This document shows positions 51,902 to 60,404 of a DNA stretch of 64,000 nt, in pieces. A program made the translations under genes and the position numbers. This DNA comes from Brucella pituitosa (GTDB lineage: Bacteria > Pseudomonadota > Alphaproteobacteria > Rhizobiales > Rhizobiaceae): contig NZ_PYSY02000002.1 of assembly GCF_003049685.1 (NCBI RefSeq), forward strand, positions 1,277,501 to 1,341,500, in the 5' to 3' direction. The notes beneath the pieces were generated by a model. It was not told the DNA's origin and made no database searches. It saw only the letters and a program-made list of their open reading frames with translations. Positions within the stretch are counted from its first letter, which is position 1. Each line of letters begins with the position of its first letter.

Positions 51902-52617
51902 ACCTCGAATTTTATTCTGAAGCCTTCATGCAGATGCTGAGTGGCGTGCCACTCACGTTGCAGCTCGCTGCAAGTTCGATCGTATTTGGCGCTATTCTGG
52001 CACTGCTTTTTGCCATGATGCGTTTGTCGGGTATTGCTGTTCTTGACTGGATCGCCCGGCTCTATGTATTCGTGTTTCGCGGTACGCCGCTTCTGGTTCA
52101 GATCTTCATCATCTATTACGGTCTCAGCCAGTTCCCGGCCATCCGCTATTCGTTCCTGTGGCCGATCCTGCGTGAACCTTACTGGTGTGCGATCATTGCG
52201 CTGACTTTGAATAACGCGGCTTACGCCAGCGAGATTATTCGTGGCGGTCTTCTGTCCGTGCCAAGCGGTCAGATTGAAGCTGCAAAAGCCTGCGGCATGT
52301 CGCGTTTCACCTGCTTCCGCCGTATCGTCATGCCACTGGCAATCCGTCAGGCACTGCCCGGTTATGGCAATGAAATGATCTCCATGGTCAAGGCAACATC
52401 GCTGGCCTCCATCATTACACTGATGGAAGTGACCGGCATCGCCGCCAAGCTGATCGCGGAAACCTATCGTGCGATTGAGGTATTCGTCATTGCAGGTGCC
52501 ATCTATCTCGCCATCAACTTCGTTCTGACGCGCGCACTGATGTTCGCGGAATACAAACTGACGCCCTATCTGCGCCAGCCCGTCGTCAAGATCACCACCG
52601 AAGGAAAAATATCGTGA
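51898..52617 (+). CDS. Polar amino-acid ABC transporter permease (IclR cluster, second)
   Basis: HisM/OccM-type permease of 239 residues with [20 protein letters not shown] and the EAA loop [15 protein letters not shown]. About five helices. It overlaps the ATPase gene, whose GTG start lies within its stop (GTGA). Confidence 0.92.
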   Translation: MNLEFYSEAFMQMLSGVPLTLQLAASSIVFGAILALLFAMMRLSGIAVLDWIARLYVFVFRGTPLLVQIFIIYYGLSQFPAIRYSFLWPILREPYWCAIIALTLNNAAYASEIIRGGLLSVPSGQIEAAKACGMSRFTCFRRIVMPLAIRQALPGYGNEMISMVKATSLASIITLMEVTGIAAKLIAETYRAIEVFVIAGAIYLAINFVLTRALMFAEYKLTPYLRQPVVKITTEGKIS

Positions 52618-53420
52618 GTAAAGTCGTCTCTCCCAATGCCGCGATTAAGACGAATGTGGCACTCAAAGTTGAAAATCTGCGCAAGAGCTTCGGCGCCAAT
52701 GAGGTGCTCAAGGGTATTTCACTTGAAGCACACGAAGGCGAAGTGATCTCGATCCTCGGCTCTTCCGGTTCCGGCAAGTCAACTTTCCTGCGTTGCATCA
52801 ATCTGCTGGAAACTCCAACCTCGGGTACTGTAACCGTTTCCGGCGAGACCATTCGCATGGCGAAGAACTCGAAGGGCGAAGCCTATCCGACCGATAAGAA
52901 GCAAGTTTCGCGCATTCGATCTGAGCTTGGCATGGTGTTCCAGAGCTTCAATCTCTGGTCACATAAGACCATTCTCGAAAACATCATCGAAGCGCCGATC
53001 TATGTTCAGGGCCGTTCGCGCGCTGAATGTGTGGAAGAAGCAGAAGCACTTCTGGCCAAGGTTGGTATCGCTGACAAGCGCGATTTCTATCCGGCACATC
53101 TTTCCGGTGGTCAGCAGCAGCGTGCAGCAATCGCGCGTGCGCTCGCCATGAGGCCGAAAGTCATGCTCTTTGATGAACCGACATCGGCGCTCGACCCGGA
53201 ACTGGTTGGCGAAGTATTGCGCGTTATGCGTGGCCTTGCTGAAGAAGGCCGCACCATGCTGGTCGTAACCCATGAAATGGGGTTTGCCCGTGACGTGTCC
53301 AATCGTGTGGTGTTCGTGCATCAGGGATTGGTTGAAGAAGACGGTGCGCCTGAAGAAGTATTCGGAAATTCGAAATCCGAGCGTTTCCGCAAGTTTATCA
53401 GCCATGAAAATGCAGCCTGA
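52614..53420 (+). CDS. Polar amino-acid ABC transporter ATPase (IclR cluster)
   Basis: ATPase of 268 residues with Walker [10 protein letters not shown], signature [17 protein letters not shown] and Walker [15 protein letters not shown]. It starts with GTG at 52614 after GAAGGAAAAATATC. The first 15 residues are an extension relative to the product of 23375-24139, which it otherwise resembles closely. Confidence 0.94.
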   Translation: MSKVVSPNAAIKTNVALKVENLRKSFGANEVLKGISLEAHEGEVISILGSSGSGKSTFLRCINLLETPTSGTVTVSGETIRMAKNSKGEAYPTDKKQVSRIRSELGMVFQSFNLWSHKTILENIIEAPIYVQGRSRAECVEEAEALLAKVGIADKRDFYPAHLSGGQQQRAAIARALAMRPKVMLFDEPTSALDPELVGEVLRVMRGLAEEGRTMLVVTHEMGFARDVSNRVVFVHQGLVEEDGAPEEVFGNSKSERFRKFISHENAA

Positions 53421-53487
53421 TTATTTTAAACAACGCTGATTTGTGCCAAAAGGCGCGTCAGCAAATAACTGCGTAAGGTTAAGTCAA

Positions 53488-54351
53488 ATGAAGACCCAAA
53501 TGAAAACTGTGGGATTGTTCAAAGCCCTGTTCGTTTCTGCGCTGGTTCTCACGACCGCTTCTGCACATGCAGAAGAAAAGAAGTGGACCAAGATCACGAT
53601 CGCTACAGAAGGCGCTTTCCGTCCGTATAATTTCACCAAGCCGGATGGCACGCTGGATGGTTACGAAGTCGATCTCTACAAGGATCTCTGCGCGCGCATG
53701 AAGGTTGAGTGCACGCTCGTTGCACAGCCTTTCGATGGCATCATTCCAGCGCTCAATGCTGGCAAGTTCGACGCGATCATGGCTGGTCTGACCGCGACCC
53801 CAAAGCGTGAAGAAACGATCGACTTCACCGTTTCCTACGGCCTGACGCCGCAGACCTTTGCAACGCTGAAGGATAGCCCGTTCGCCAAGCTGCCGCACAC
53901 TGGCGAAACGCTTTATCTCGCAAAGGATGAAGCAGCGAGCCAGAAGGCAATTGACGACGTTGCTGCTGAAATCAAGGGTCGCACCGTTGGCGTTCAGACA
54001 GCTTCGCTCGGCCTTTCGCTCCTCGACAAGTATTTCAAGGATTCAACCGATATCCGCGAATACAAGACCACCGATCAGCATGATCTTGACCTCAAGTCGG
54101 GCCGCGTCGATCTGGTCGTTGCTTCGCTGGCTTATTTGACCGATGCAGCCAAGAAGCCAGGCAATGAAGACATCGTCATGACCGGTCCTTACTTCAAGGG
54201 CGGCATCCTTGGCCGTGGTGTTGCCGTTGGTATCCGTAAAAATGAGCCTGAACTGCAGAAGATGTTCAACGAAGCCATCGAAGCAGCCAAGGCTGACGGC
54301 ACGATCAAGACGCTTTCTGAAAAGTGGTTTGGCTTTGACGTAACGCCATAA
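53488..54351 (+). CDS. Polar amino-acid binding protein (IclR cluster)
   Basis: Family 3 binding protein of 287 residues with a signal peptide cleaved near ASAHA (about 28-29). The mature part has ATEGAFRPYNFTKPDGTLDG, AQPFDGIIPALNAGKFD and KREETIDFTVSY. The ATG at 53488 follows TAAGGTTAAGTCAA. Placed last in the importer operon. It shares the LPHTGETL insertion and overall layout with the orphan binding protein at 44815-45651, indicating duplication and perhaps divergence of ligand range. Confidence 0.92.
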   Translation: MKTQMKTVGLFKALFVSALVLTTASAHAEEKKWTKITIATEGAFRPYNFTKPDGTLDGYEVDLYKDLCARMKVECTLVAQPFDGIIPALNAGKFDAIMAGLTATPKREETIDFTVSYGLTPQTFATLKDSPFAKLPHTGETLYLAKDEAASQKAIDDVAAEIKGRTVGVQTASLGLSLLDKYFKDSTDIREYKTTDQHDLDLKSGRVDLVVASLAYLTDAAKKPGNEDIVMTGPYFKGGILGRGVAVGIRKNEPELQKMFNEAIEAAKADGTIKTLSEKWFGFDVTP

Positions 54352-54364
54352 TCGGGACAGTTTT

Positions 54365-54467
54365 AGAGCATGATTCCGAAAAGTGGGAACCGGTTTTCGG
54401 ATAAAATCATGCTCAAGCAAAAGTTTAGAGCGGGATAACGATTCAACTTAAAAACATCACGCTCTAG
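54365..54467. repeat. Composite two-hairpin dispersed repeat
   Basis: Hairpin 1: AGCATGATT/AATCATGCT arms (54367-54375 and 54405-54413) with inner CCGAAAA/TTTTCGG. Hairpin 2: TAGAGCG/CGCTCTA arms (54426-54432 and 54460-54466). It is the best-preserved copy of the family and has the same plan as 30327-30429. Confidence 0.8.
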
Positions 54468-54475
54468 TCCAATTG

Positions 54476-54503
54476 AAACGCCGCCCAATGGGCGGCGTTT
54501 TTT
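54476..54503. terminator. Terminator after the IclR-cluster importer operon
   Basis: AAACGCCGCCC and GGGCGGCGTTT are perfect 11-bp arms around AAT, continuing into TTT on the plus strand. It closes the operon that ends at 54351. Confidence 0.92.
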
Positions 54504-54602
54504 ATGGCGGATAGCTTATGCCGACGCCAAGCTTTTAAATTGATTTTATGTGTTATCCAACGCACAACCATTCATAGGGTTCTGTATGCCTCTGGATGTT
54601 GA

Positions 54603-55535
54603 GTGAAGAAAGAAGCTGCCGCATTGACCGACGATATTGCCCATACCGAGCTGATCGCTGTTTTGACCGCTGTCACAGGTGAGCAACCACGTGTCATGAC
54701 CGTGCGTCAGGGGCAGGCTTTGCCCTCCGGGCCGTTCGAGACGGAGCACCGTTCGTTGCAGGCTGGGCTACGAGCCTGGGTGCAGACCGAAACAGCACAT
54801 CCCGTCGGCTATCTCGAGCAGCTCTATACCTTTGCCGATCGCGACCGTCACAGGCAGGGTGAACGCACGATTTCAATCAGCTATCTCGGCCTCGTGCGCG
54901 AGGATGATGCCGCGGGTCAACAGGCCAGCTGGCGCGGCTGGTATGACTATCTGCCATGGGAAGACCATCGGCAGGGTGTGCCGGACGTTGTTGGCCATTT
55001 GAGCAATGGTCTGCGGGTCTGGTCGCATCAGGCGGCATCCGCAGAATTGACCGCGCAGCGCTTGCGGCGCATTGCCTTCTCGTTTGGACTGAATGGCGAG
55101 CGCTGGAATGAAGATCTCGTGCTTCAGCGCTATGAACTGCTCTATGAAGCCGGTCTGGTGAGCGAGGCCGGAAAGGGCGATGAAGAAAACGGCCGCCATA
55201 TGTTTGCCGATCATCGCCGAATTCTTGCGACAGCCATCGCGCGGTTGCGGGCCAAGATCAAATATCGCCCCGTTGTTTTTGAATTGATGCCCGACAGTTT
55301 CACGCTTTTGCAGTTGCAGCGCACCGTTGAGGCATTGGCCGGATTGCGGCTGCATAAACAGAATTTCCGTCGTCTGATCGAACAGCAGGATCTCGTTGAA
55401 GAAACCGGCGAAAGCGACAGCGAAACCGGCGGTCGCCCGGCAAAACTGTTCCGTTTCCGCTATTCGATTGTCGAGGAACGCGCGCTTTCGGAGCGCCATC
55501 TCGCAGGAACAAAGCTCCCGATCTCTCGCGATTGA
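54603..55535 (+). CDS. nadQ: NadQ/NrtR-type Nudix-related regulator of NAD synthesis
   Basis: A 310-residue regulator with a Nudix-like N-terminal domain (about 10-160, lacking the intact Nudix catalytic box) and a C-terminal winged-helix domain (about 225-305, containing QLQRTVEALAGLRLHKQNFR and GGRPAKLFRFRY). This matches the COG4111 proteins known as NadQ, which repress de novo NAD genes in alphaproteobacteria. It starts with GTG at 54603. It directly precedes nadABC, whose promoter carries two matching palindromes. Confidence 0.85.
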   Translation: MKKEAAALTDDIAHTELIAVLTAVTGEQPRVMTVRQGQALPSGPFETEHRSLQAGLRAWVQTETAHPVGYLEQLYTFADRDRHRQGERTISISYLGLVREDDAAGQQASWRGWYDYLPWEDHRQGVPDVVGHLSNGLRVWSHQAASAELTAQRLRRIAFSFGLNGERWNEDLVLQRYELLYEAGLVSEAGKGDEENGRHMFADHRRILATAIARLRAKIKYRPVVFELMPDSFTLLQLQRTVEALAGLRLHKQNFRRLIEQQDLVEETGESDSETGGRPAKLFRFRYSIVEERALSERHLAGTKLPISRD

Positions 55536-55559
55536 CAATATACTCGAATCGAGTATAAC
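55532..55559 (+). promoter_or_regulatory. nadABC promoter
   Basis: TTGACA at 55532-55537 and TATAAC at 55554-55559 with 16-base spacing form a strong sigma-70-type promoter. It begins within the last codons and stop codon region of nadQ and is covered by the first operator. Confidence 0.8.
55539..55557. promoter_or_regulatory. NadQ operator 1
   Basis: TATACTCGAATCGAGTATA is a perfect palindrome of 9+1+9 bases covering the spacer and -10 of the nadA promoter, so binding would block RNA polymerase. Confidence 0.8.
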
Positions 55560-55573
55560 TGCACATCTATGAA

Positions 55574-55590
55574 ATACTCATTATGAGTAT
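55574..55590. promoter_or_regulatory. NadQ operator 2
   Basis: ATACTCATTATGAGTAT is a perfect 8+1+8 palindrome with the same ATACTC/GAGTAT arms as operator 1. Centres are 34 bases apart, about three helical turns, permitting binding on one face. Confidence 0.8.
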
Positions 55591-55641
55591 AATAGGATGT
55601 TCCGCTGTAGCGGGATTTTATGCGCTGCTCGGGAGGCCGCC

Positions 55642-56613
55642 ATGAATGAATTCGTTTCCGTATCAAAGCTTTATGATCGCGTAGCCTCGGTGCTGCCCAA
55701 GGCTGAATGGATGGGGTTCGAAGACGATGTCGCGGCAATCCTTGAACTCAAGCGCAAGCGGAATGCAGTTATTCTCGCGCATAATTACCAGACCCCGGAA
55801 ATCTTTCACTGCGTAGCGGATATTGTTGGCGACAGTCTTGCGCTTGCCCGCAAGGCGATTGATGTTGAGGCCGATGTGATTGTGCTCGCGGGCGTCCATT
55901 TCATGGCCGAGACGGCCAAGCTGCTTAACCCGAAAAAGACTGTTCTGATCCCCGATATGGGCGCGGGTTGTTCGCTTGCGGATTCGATTACGCCGCAAGA
56001 TGTGGCGCTTCTGCGCGAGGCGCATCCGGGCGTGCCGATCATCACCTATGTCAACACATCGGCTGCGGTTAAGGCGGCATCCGACATTTGCTGCACATCC
56101 GGTAACGCGAAGAAGGTGGTCGAGTCGCTCGGCGTGCCGCGTGTGCTGATGATCCCTGACGAATATCTTGCGCAGAACATCGCGCGGGAAACCCATGTGG
56201 AAATCCTCGCCTGGCACGGCCATTGCGAGGTGCATGAGCGCTTTACCCCAGACGATATTCGCGAACTGCGTGAAAACCATCCCGGCGTGATGGTACTGGC
56301 GCATCCGGAGTGCCCGCCGGAAGTGGTGGAAGCCGCAGATTTTGCCGGGTCAACGGCTGTCATGTCGGATTTTGTCGGCGAGAAGAAGCCGCAACGCGTG
56401 GTGCTTCTCACGGAATGCTCGATGAGCGACAATGTGGCTGTCGATCATCCGGATGTCGAATTCATCCGGCCCTGCAATCTCTGCCCACACATGAAGCGGA
56501 TCACACTTGCCAATATTCGGCAGGCGCTTGAAGAAAACCGCCATGAGGTAACAGTCGATGCGGCGATTGCCGAGCCTGCGCGCCGCGCGGTTGAACGGAT
56601 GCTTGCGGTATGA
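55642..56613 (+). CDS. nadA: Quinolinate synthase NadA
   Basis: [4Fe-4S] enzyme condensing iminoaspartate with dihydroxyacetone phosphate to quinolinate. It has 323 residues. Cluster cysteines are placed in MGAGCSLAD (about 109-117), in [11 protein letters not shown] and in [10 protein letters not shown] near the C-terminus; [11 protein letters not shown] (about 47-57) binds substrate. The ATG at 55642 follows GGGAGGCCGCC. It overlaps nadB by 4 bases. Confidence 0.96.
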   Translation: MNEFVSVSKLYDRVASVLPKAEWMGFEDDVAAILELKRKRNAVILAHNYQTPEIFHCVADIVGDSLALARKAIDVEADVIVLAGVHFMAETAKLLNPKKTVLIPDMGAGCSLADSITPQDVALLREAHPGVPIITYVNTSAAVKAASDICCTSGNAKKVVESLGVPRVLMIPDEYLAQNIARETHVEILAWHGHCEVHERFTPDDIRELRENHPGVMVLAHPECPPEVVEAADFAGSTAVMSDFVGEKKPQRVVLLTECSMSDNVAVDHPDVEFIRPCNLCPHMKRITLANIRQALEENRHEVTVDAAIAEPARRAVERMLAV

Positions 56614-58115
56614 GTACAGCACCTGTGATTGTTATCGGCAGCGGCCTCGCCGGACTGATGACAGCGTTGACCCTTGCGCCGCAACCTGTGCTGCTGGTGA
56701 CAGCGGGCACCTTTGCGTTCGATGGCTCGAGCGCGCTGGCGCAAGGCGGCATCGCAGCAAGCCTTGGTGACGATGACAGCCCAGCATTGCATCTGGCGGA
56801 TACATTGGCTGCAGGAGCCGGTCTTTGTGACGCAGCTGTTGCAAAAAATATAATTGAAGCTGCTGCGGAGGCGATTGCAACGCTTGAAGATTATGGCGTT
56901 CGCTTCGACAGCAAGCCGGGTGGGTCTTATGCACTGGGTCTTGAAGCGGCTCACAGCCGTCACCGCATTGTCCATGTAGATGGTGATGCGACGGGGGCGG
57001 GCATCATGCGTGTGCTGGCTGCCAAAGTGCGGGCAACGCAATCGATAACAATCAAAGAAAATACCCGCGCGCTGCGGCTTATCAAGCAAGACGGACGCGT
57101 TGCAGGCGTTGAACTCGAAGGCATTGGACCAATTGCAGGCCGTGCTGTGGTGCTCGCGACTGGTGGCGTAGGTGGGCTCTATGAGGCAACCACTACACCG
57201 CTTGGCAATCTAGGGCAGGGAGCGGCACTTGCTGGGCGCGCTGGTGGGCTGCTTGCCGATATGGAATTTGTGCAGTTTCATCCGACGGCCTTAGCCGTTT
57301 CAGCTCCCCGATTGCCATTGATCAGCGAGGCTGTGCGTGGTGAAGGGGCGATACTTGTCAATGATCGTGGCGAGCGCTTCATGCGGGATATTCCGGGCCA
57401 GGAATTGGCGGCGCGCGATATCGTCGCGCGGGCAATTGGGCAGCAACTTGTGCAAGGTCACAAAGTGTTTCTCGATGCACGTGCGTCATTAGGCAAGGGC
57501 TTTGCAAAGCGGTTTCCCGGCATTGATGCGCTCTGCAAGCAATACGGCATTGATCCGTCTTGCGATCTGATGCCGGTGCGGCCTGCCACACATTATCATA
57601 TGGGGGGCGTGGCTACCGATAGCGATGGCCGTACCAACCTTCCGGGGCTATGGGCTGTGGGTGAAACTGCCTCAACGGGCCTTCATGGTGCAAATCGTCT
57701 GGCGAGCAACTCGCTTCTTGAAGCAGCAGTCATGGGGCTTCGTGCAGGCCGCGCCATTGCATCTACACCGCATGCTGCCACGCTGCCGCTTGCATCGAAA
57801 GCCAAGTCATCATCATCCAGTCTGCCTTATGTGAGATCGATTGCATCCCGGCATTTGGGCCTGTTGCGCGATGACGAGGGCTTACGATCGGCAATTACAG
57901 CGCTTCTGCCGCTTGCACAGACGGATGACGCGGCTGCGGTAGCACTCGTTACGAGTGTTGCAGCATTTGAGCGATGCGAGACTCGCGGCAGTCATGCGCG
58001 GACAGATTTTCCGGGAAAAGCGGCTGCGACCGAGCGCAGCTTTTACACATTCGAGCAGGTTTTCGCACTCGCTCGCGAAGTTGCTTTGCCTGAACCTTTA
58101 TCGAGGATCGCATGA
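56610..58115 (+). CDS. nadB: L-aspartate oxidase NadB
   Basis: FAD enzyme oxidising L-aspartate to iminoaspartate, the first NAD-synthesis step. The 501 residues have the FAD motif [16 protein letters not shown] at 6-21, [14 protein letters not shown] near 42-55, and FVQFHPTAL and [10 protein letters not shown] typical of the succinate dehydrogenase/fumarate reductase flavoprotein family. It is somewhat short compared with E. coli NadB (540), mainly at the C-terminal helical region. Coupled by ATGA overlaps to nadA and nadC. It can use fumarate instead of O2, useful in anaerobic growth. Confidence 0.95.
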   Translation: MSTAPVIVIGSGLAGLMTALTLAPQPVLLVTAGTFAFDGSSALAQGGIAASLGDDDSPALHLADTLAAGAGLCDAAVAKNIIEAAAEAIATLEDYGVRFDSKPGGSYALGLEAAHSRHRIVHVDGDATGAGIMRVLAAKVRATQSITIKENTRALRLIKQDGRVAGVELEGIGPIAGRAVVLATGGVGGLYEATTTPLGNLGQGAALAGRAGGLLADMEFVQFHPTALAVSAPRLPLISEAVRGEGAILVNDRGERFMRDIPGQELAARDIVARAIGQQLVQGHKVFLDARASLGKGFAKRFPGIDALCKQYGIDPSCDLMPVRPATHYHMGGVATDSDGRTNLPGLWAVGETASTGLHGANRLASNSLLEAAVMGLRAGRAIASTPHAATLPLASKAKSSSSSLPYVRSIASRHLGLLRDDEGLRSAITALLPLAQTDDAAAVALVTSVAAFERCETRGSHARTDFPGKAAATERSFYTFEQVFALAREVALPEPLSRIA

Positions 58116-58969
58116 TGGATTTGCCACGCCTTTCCCCATTGCTCATCGAACCGCTGGTGCGCGCCACGCTTTTAGAGGATCTCGGGCTTGCAGGTGACAT
58201 TACCAGCAATGCGGTTGTGCCTTCGGACCATCGTTCGACCATGGTTTTCAGCCTGCGTCAGCCGGGTGCGATTGCCGGACTGGACGTTGCCGAAATGGCG
58301 TTTCGGCTTGTCGATCCTGCGGTCGCCTTTGAACGAATGGTCAAGGACGGCGATTTTCTGACAGAGGGCACGACGATTGCTCGCGTATCCGGTTCGTCGC
58401 GGAGCATTCTTGCGGCCGAACGTACCGCGCTGAATTTTCTCGGCCATATGTCCGGTGTTGCGACCGCAACGGCCGATCTGGTCAAGGCTGTTCAGGGCAC
58501 GAAGGCCGCAATCGTGTGTACGCGCAAGACCATGCCGGGTCTGCGAGCCCTGCAAAAATATGCCGTGCGGGCAGGCGGTGGCATGAACCATCGGTTTGCG
58601 CTTTATGATGCGGTGCTCATCAAAGACAATCATATCGCAGTTGCAGGCAGCGTTGGCGAAGCCATCCAGCGTGCCAAAGCCAATGCAGGCCATATGGTCA
58701 AGATTGAAGTGGAGGTCGACACATTGGAGCAATTGCTTGAAGCAATGGCAATTGGTGTCGATGCGGTATTGCTTGATAATATGTCGCCCGCGCAATTGCG
58801 CGAAGCGGTGAAAATCATCGACGGTCGGGCGATTGCCGAGGCCTCGGGTGGGATTACGCCTGAAACTGTTGCGGCAGTCGCCGCCAGTGGTGTTGATCTC
58901 ATTTCCGTGGGATGGACGACACACAGCGCGCCCAACCTCGATATCGGTCTCGACTTCAGCTTTGCCTGA
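58112..58969 (+). CDS. nadC: Nicotinate-nucleotide pyrophosphorylase NadC
   Basis: Converts quinolinate and PRPP to nicotinate mononucleotide. The 285-residue protein contains LLEDLGLAGDITSNAV (about 17-32), AERTALNFLGHMSGVAT (about 97-113), CTRKTMPGLRALQKYAVRAG (about 132-151) with catalytic basic residues and the EVEVDTLEQLLEA barrel strand. Two ATG codons stand in tandem; the first overlaps the nadB stop. It ends the nadABC operon and converges on the flavin monooxygenase gene, 4 bases away. Confidence 0.96.
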   Translation: MMDLPRLSPLLIEPLVRATLLEDLGLAGDITSNAVVPSDHRSTMVFSLRQPGAIAGLDVAEMAFRLVDPAVAFERMVKDGDFLTEGTTIARVSGSSRSILAAERTALNFLGHMSGVATATADLVKAVQGTKAAIVCTRKTMPGLRALQKYAVRAGGGMNHRFALYDAVLIKDNHIAVAGSVGEAIQRAKANAGHMVKIEVEVDTLEQLLEAMAIGVDAVLLDNMSPAQLREAVKIIDGRAIAEASGGITPETVAAVAASGVDLISVGWTTHSAPNLDIGLDFSFA

Positions 58970-58973
58970 CAGG

Positions 58974-60278
58974 CTATTCGCTTAAGTGATGAGCGAAACT
59001 ATTGCCGGTATAGTCTGATCGAAGCAGCCCAGCTTCACTCAGTCGTGGCATCAGCTCGTCAAGCGCGATGTGCATGGACGATGTCGAGCCGCCGGGTGCT
59101 GTGATAAAGCCGTCAATCGCTCCAGCATCAGACCATTGGCGGATTTCGGCAACCGCATCATCGACCGTTCCGATGATCTGCCAATGGGCGGCGCTGATAA
59201 CTTCTGGTCTGCGGAGCAGATCATCAAGGCGGAGCGTCTCTTTTTGCAGAAGACGCTGCAACAATCCGGCATGGGTTTTGCTGTGCACTTTTTCTGGTGG
59301 TGGCGGCAAATCGGACGGGCGGATCAATCGATCTTCAGGCCAGTCTGTGAGATCAAGACCAGTCATATCCCGAATATAAGCAATCTTGCGGGTGCGGTCG
59401 CCACGCGCGTGGGTATAGGAAAACAGCTCTTCAGCTTCCTTCCGTGTTGGCGCGAGATAGAGGCTGAGGCCCGGAAGCAGGCGCACGTCATCCGCATTGC
59501 GGTCATGGGATTGTGCAAGGGAACGCAAGTTTTTGCGTAGATTGATGGCCACATCGATGTCCGGTGTTGCGGAAAAGATTGCATCGGCAACCGAGGCAGC
59601 GAAACTGCGCCCGGCGGGTGAGGCTCCAGCCTGCACAAGCGGGATCGGCACATTCTCAAGAGATGGAATGTTGAGCGGTCCTTTGACCTTGAAGAAGTCG
59701 CCTTTGTGGTCGATCGGTTGAATGCGCGCTGTGTCTGCATAGGTTCCGCTGGCCCGGTCGCGTTTGAGGGCTGAGCCGGGAAAGCTTTCCCACAATGCGC
59801 GCACGACTTCTGTAAACTCTGCCGCTCTCGCATAGCGCTCGTCAGATGTCGGCATCTCATCAAGGCCGAAATTCACATTGCCATCCAGTGCTGTGACGAT
59901 GTTCCAGCCAGCACGACCATTGCTCAGATGATGCAGTGACAGAACCTGCCGTGCCACAGCATATGGCGGCATGAACGTGGTCGAGATGGTTGTGAGCAAC
60001 CCGATCTTTGAGGTTTCACGGGCAAGCGTCGCCATCAGCAATGTTGCGTCGAGACTGGCAAAGCCCGGCGTAGTCTCCATGATCTGGCTGTTGAGAAACA
60101 GACTGTCGGGGCGGAATACAAAGTCGAGTTTGGCTGCTTCCGCACGTTTGGCGATATCGAGATAAAAGTCTGATCCGAATGCGCCTTCGATGTCGCTGTT
60201 TGTATGTCGCCAGCCATCACCGCTCAGCCAGGTGGGGGCGAGAGACATACCAATATGGAGCGTTTTGCAAGGAGCCAT
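58974..60278 (-). CDS. LLM-class flavin-dependent monooxygenase (NtaA/SnaA/DszA type)
   Basis: FMNH2-dependent monooxygenase of 434 residues in the nitrilotriacetate/dibenzothiophene-sulfone group. Family features include LSGDGWRHTN near the N-terminus, DFVFRPDSLFLNSQIMETTP near 50, SLHHLSNGRAGWNIVTA near 107, and PVVQAGASPAGR-like VQAGASPAGRSFAA near 215. The ATG at 60278 follows GGAATTGATC. It is encoded downstream of the TonB receptor on the same strand and may degrade or release the imported compound. The substrate is unknown. Confidence 0.87.
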   Translation of the reverse strand: MAPCKTLHIGMSLAPTWLSGDGWRHTNSDIEGAFGSDFYLDIAKRAEAAKLDFVFRPDSLFLNSQIMETTPGFASLDATLLMATLARETSKIGLLTTISTTFMPPYAVARQVLSLHHLSNGRAGWNIVTALDGNVNFGLDEMPTSDERYARAAEFTEVVRALWESFPGSALKRDRASGTYADTARIQPIDHKGDFFKVKGPLNIPSLENVPIPLVQAGASPAGRSFAASVADAIFSATPDIDVAINLRKNLRSLAQSHDRNADDVRLLPGLSLYLAPTRKEAEELFSYTHARGDRTRKIAYIRDMTGLDLTDWPEDRLIRPSDLPPPPEKVHSKTHAGLLQRLLQKETLRLDDLLRRPEVISAAHWQIIGTVDDAVAEIRQWSDAGAIDGFITAPGGSTSSMHIALDELMPRLSEAGLLRSDYTGNSFAHHLSE

Positions 60279-60305
60279 GATCAATTCCGGTTCAGGTTTT
60301 AAGCC

Positions 60306-60332
60306 AAAAACCGCGAGCCGAAAGCCCGCGGT
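60306..60332 (-). terminator. Terminator after the TonB-dependent receptor
   Basis: Read on the minus strand, ACCGCGGGC and GCTCGCGGT pair around TTTCG and are followed by TTTT. It would end the receptor transcript before the monooxygenase gene. A repeat-like segment, 60349-60389, with GCACG/CGTGC arms, lies between it and the receptor stop. Confidence 0.75.
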
Positions 60333-60404
60333 TGTTTTGTTCGATTTTGAGCACGTTCCGAAAAATGAGAAATGGTTTCCGGGTCGTGCGTAGAAAGCAA
60401 CCGA

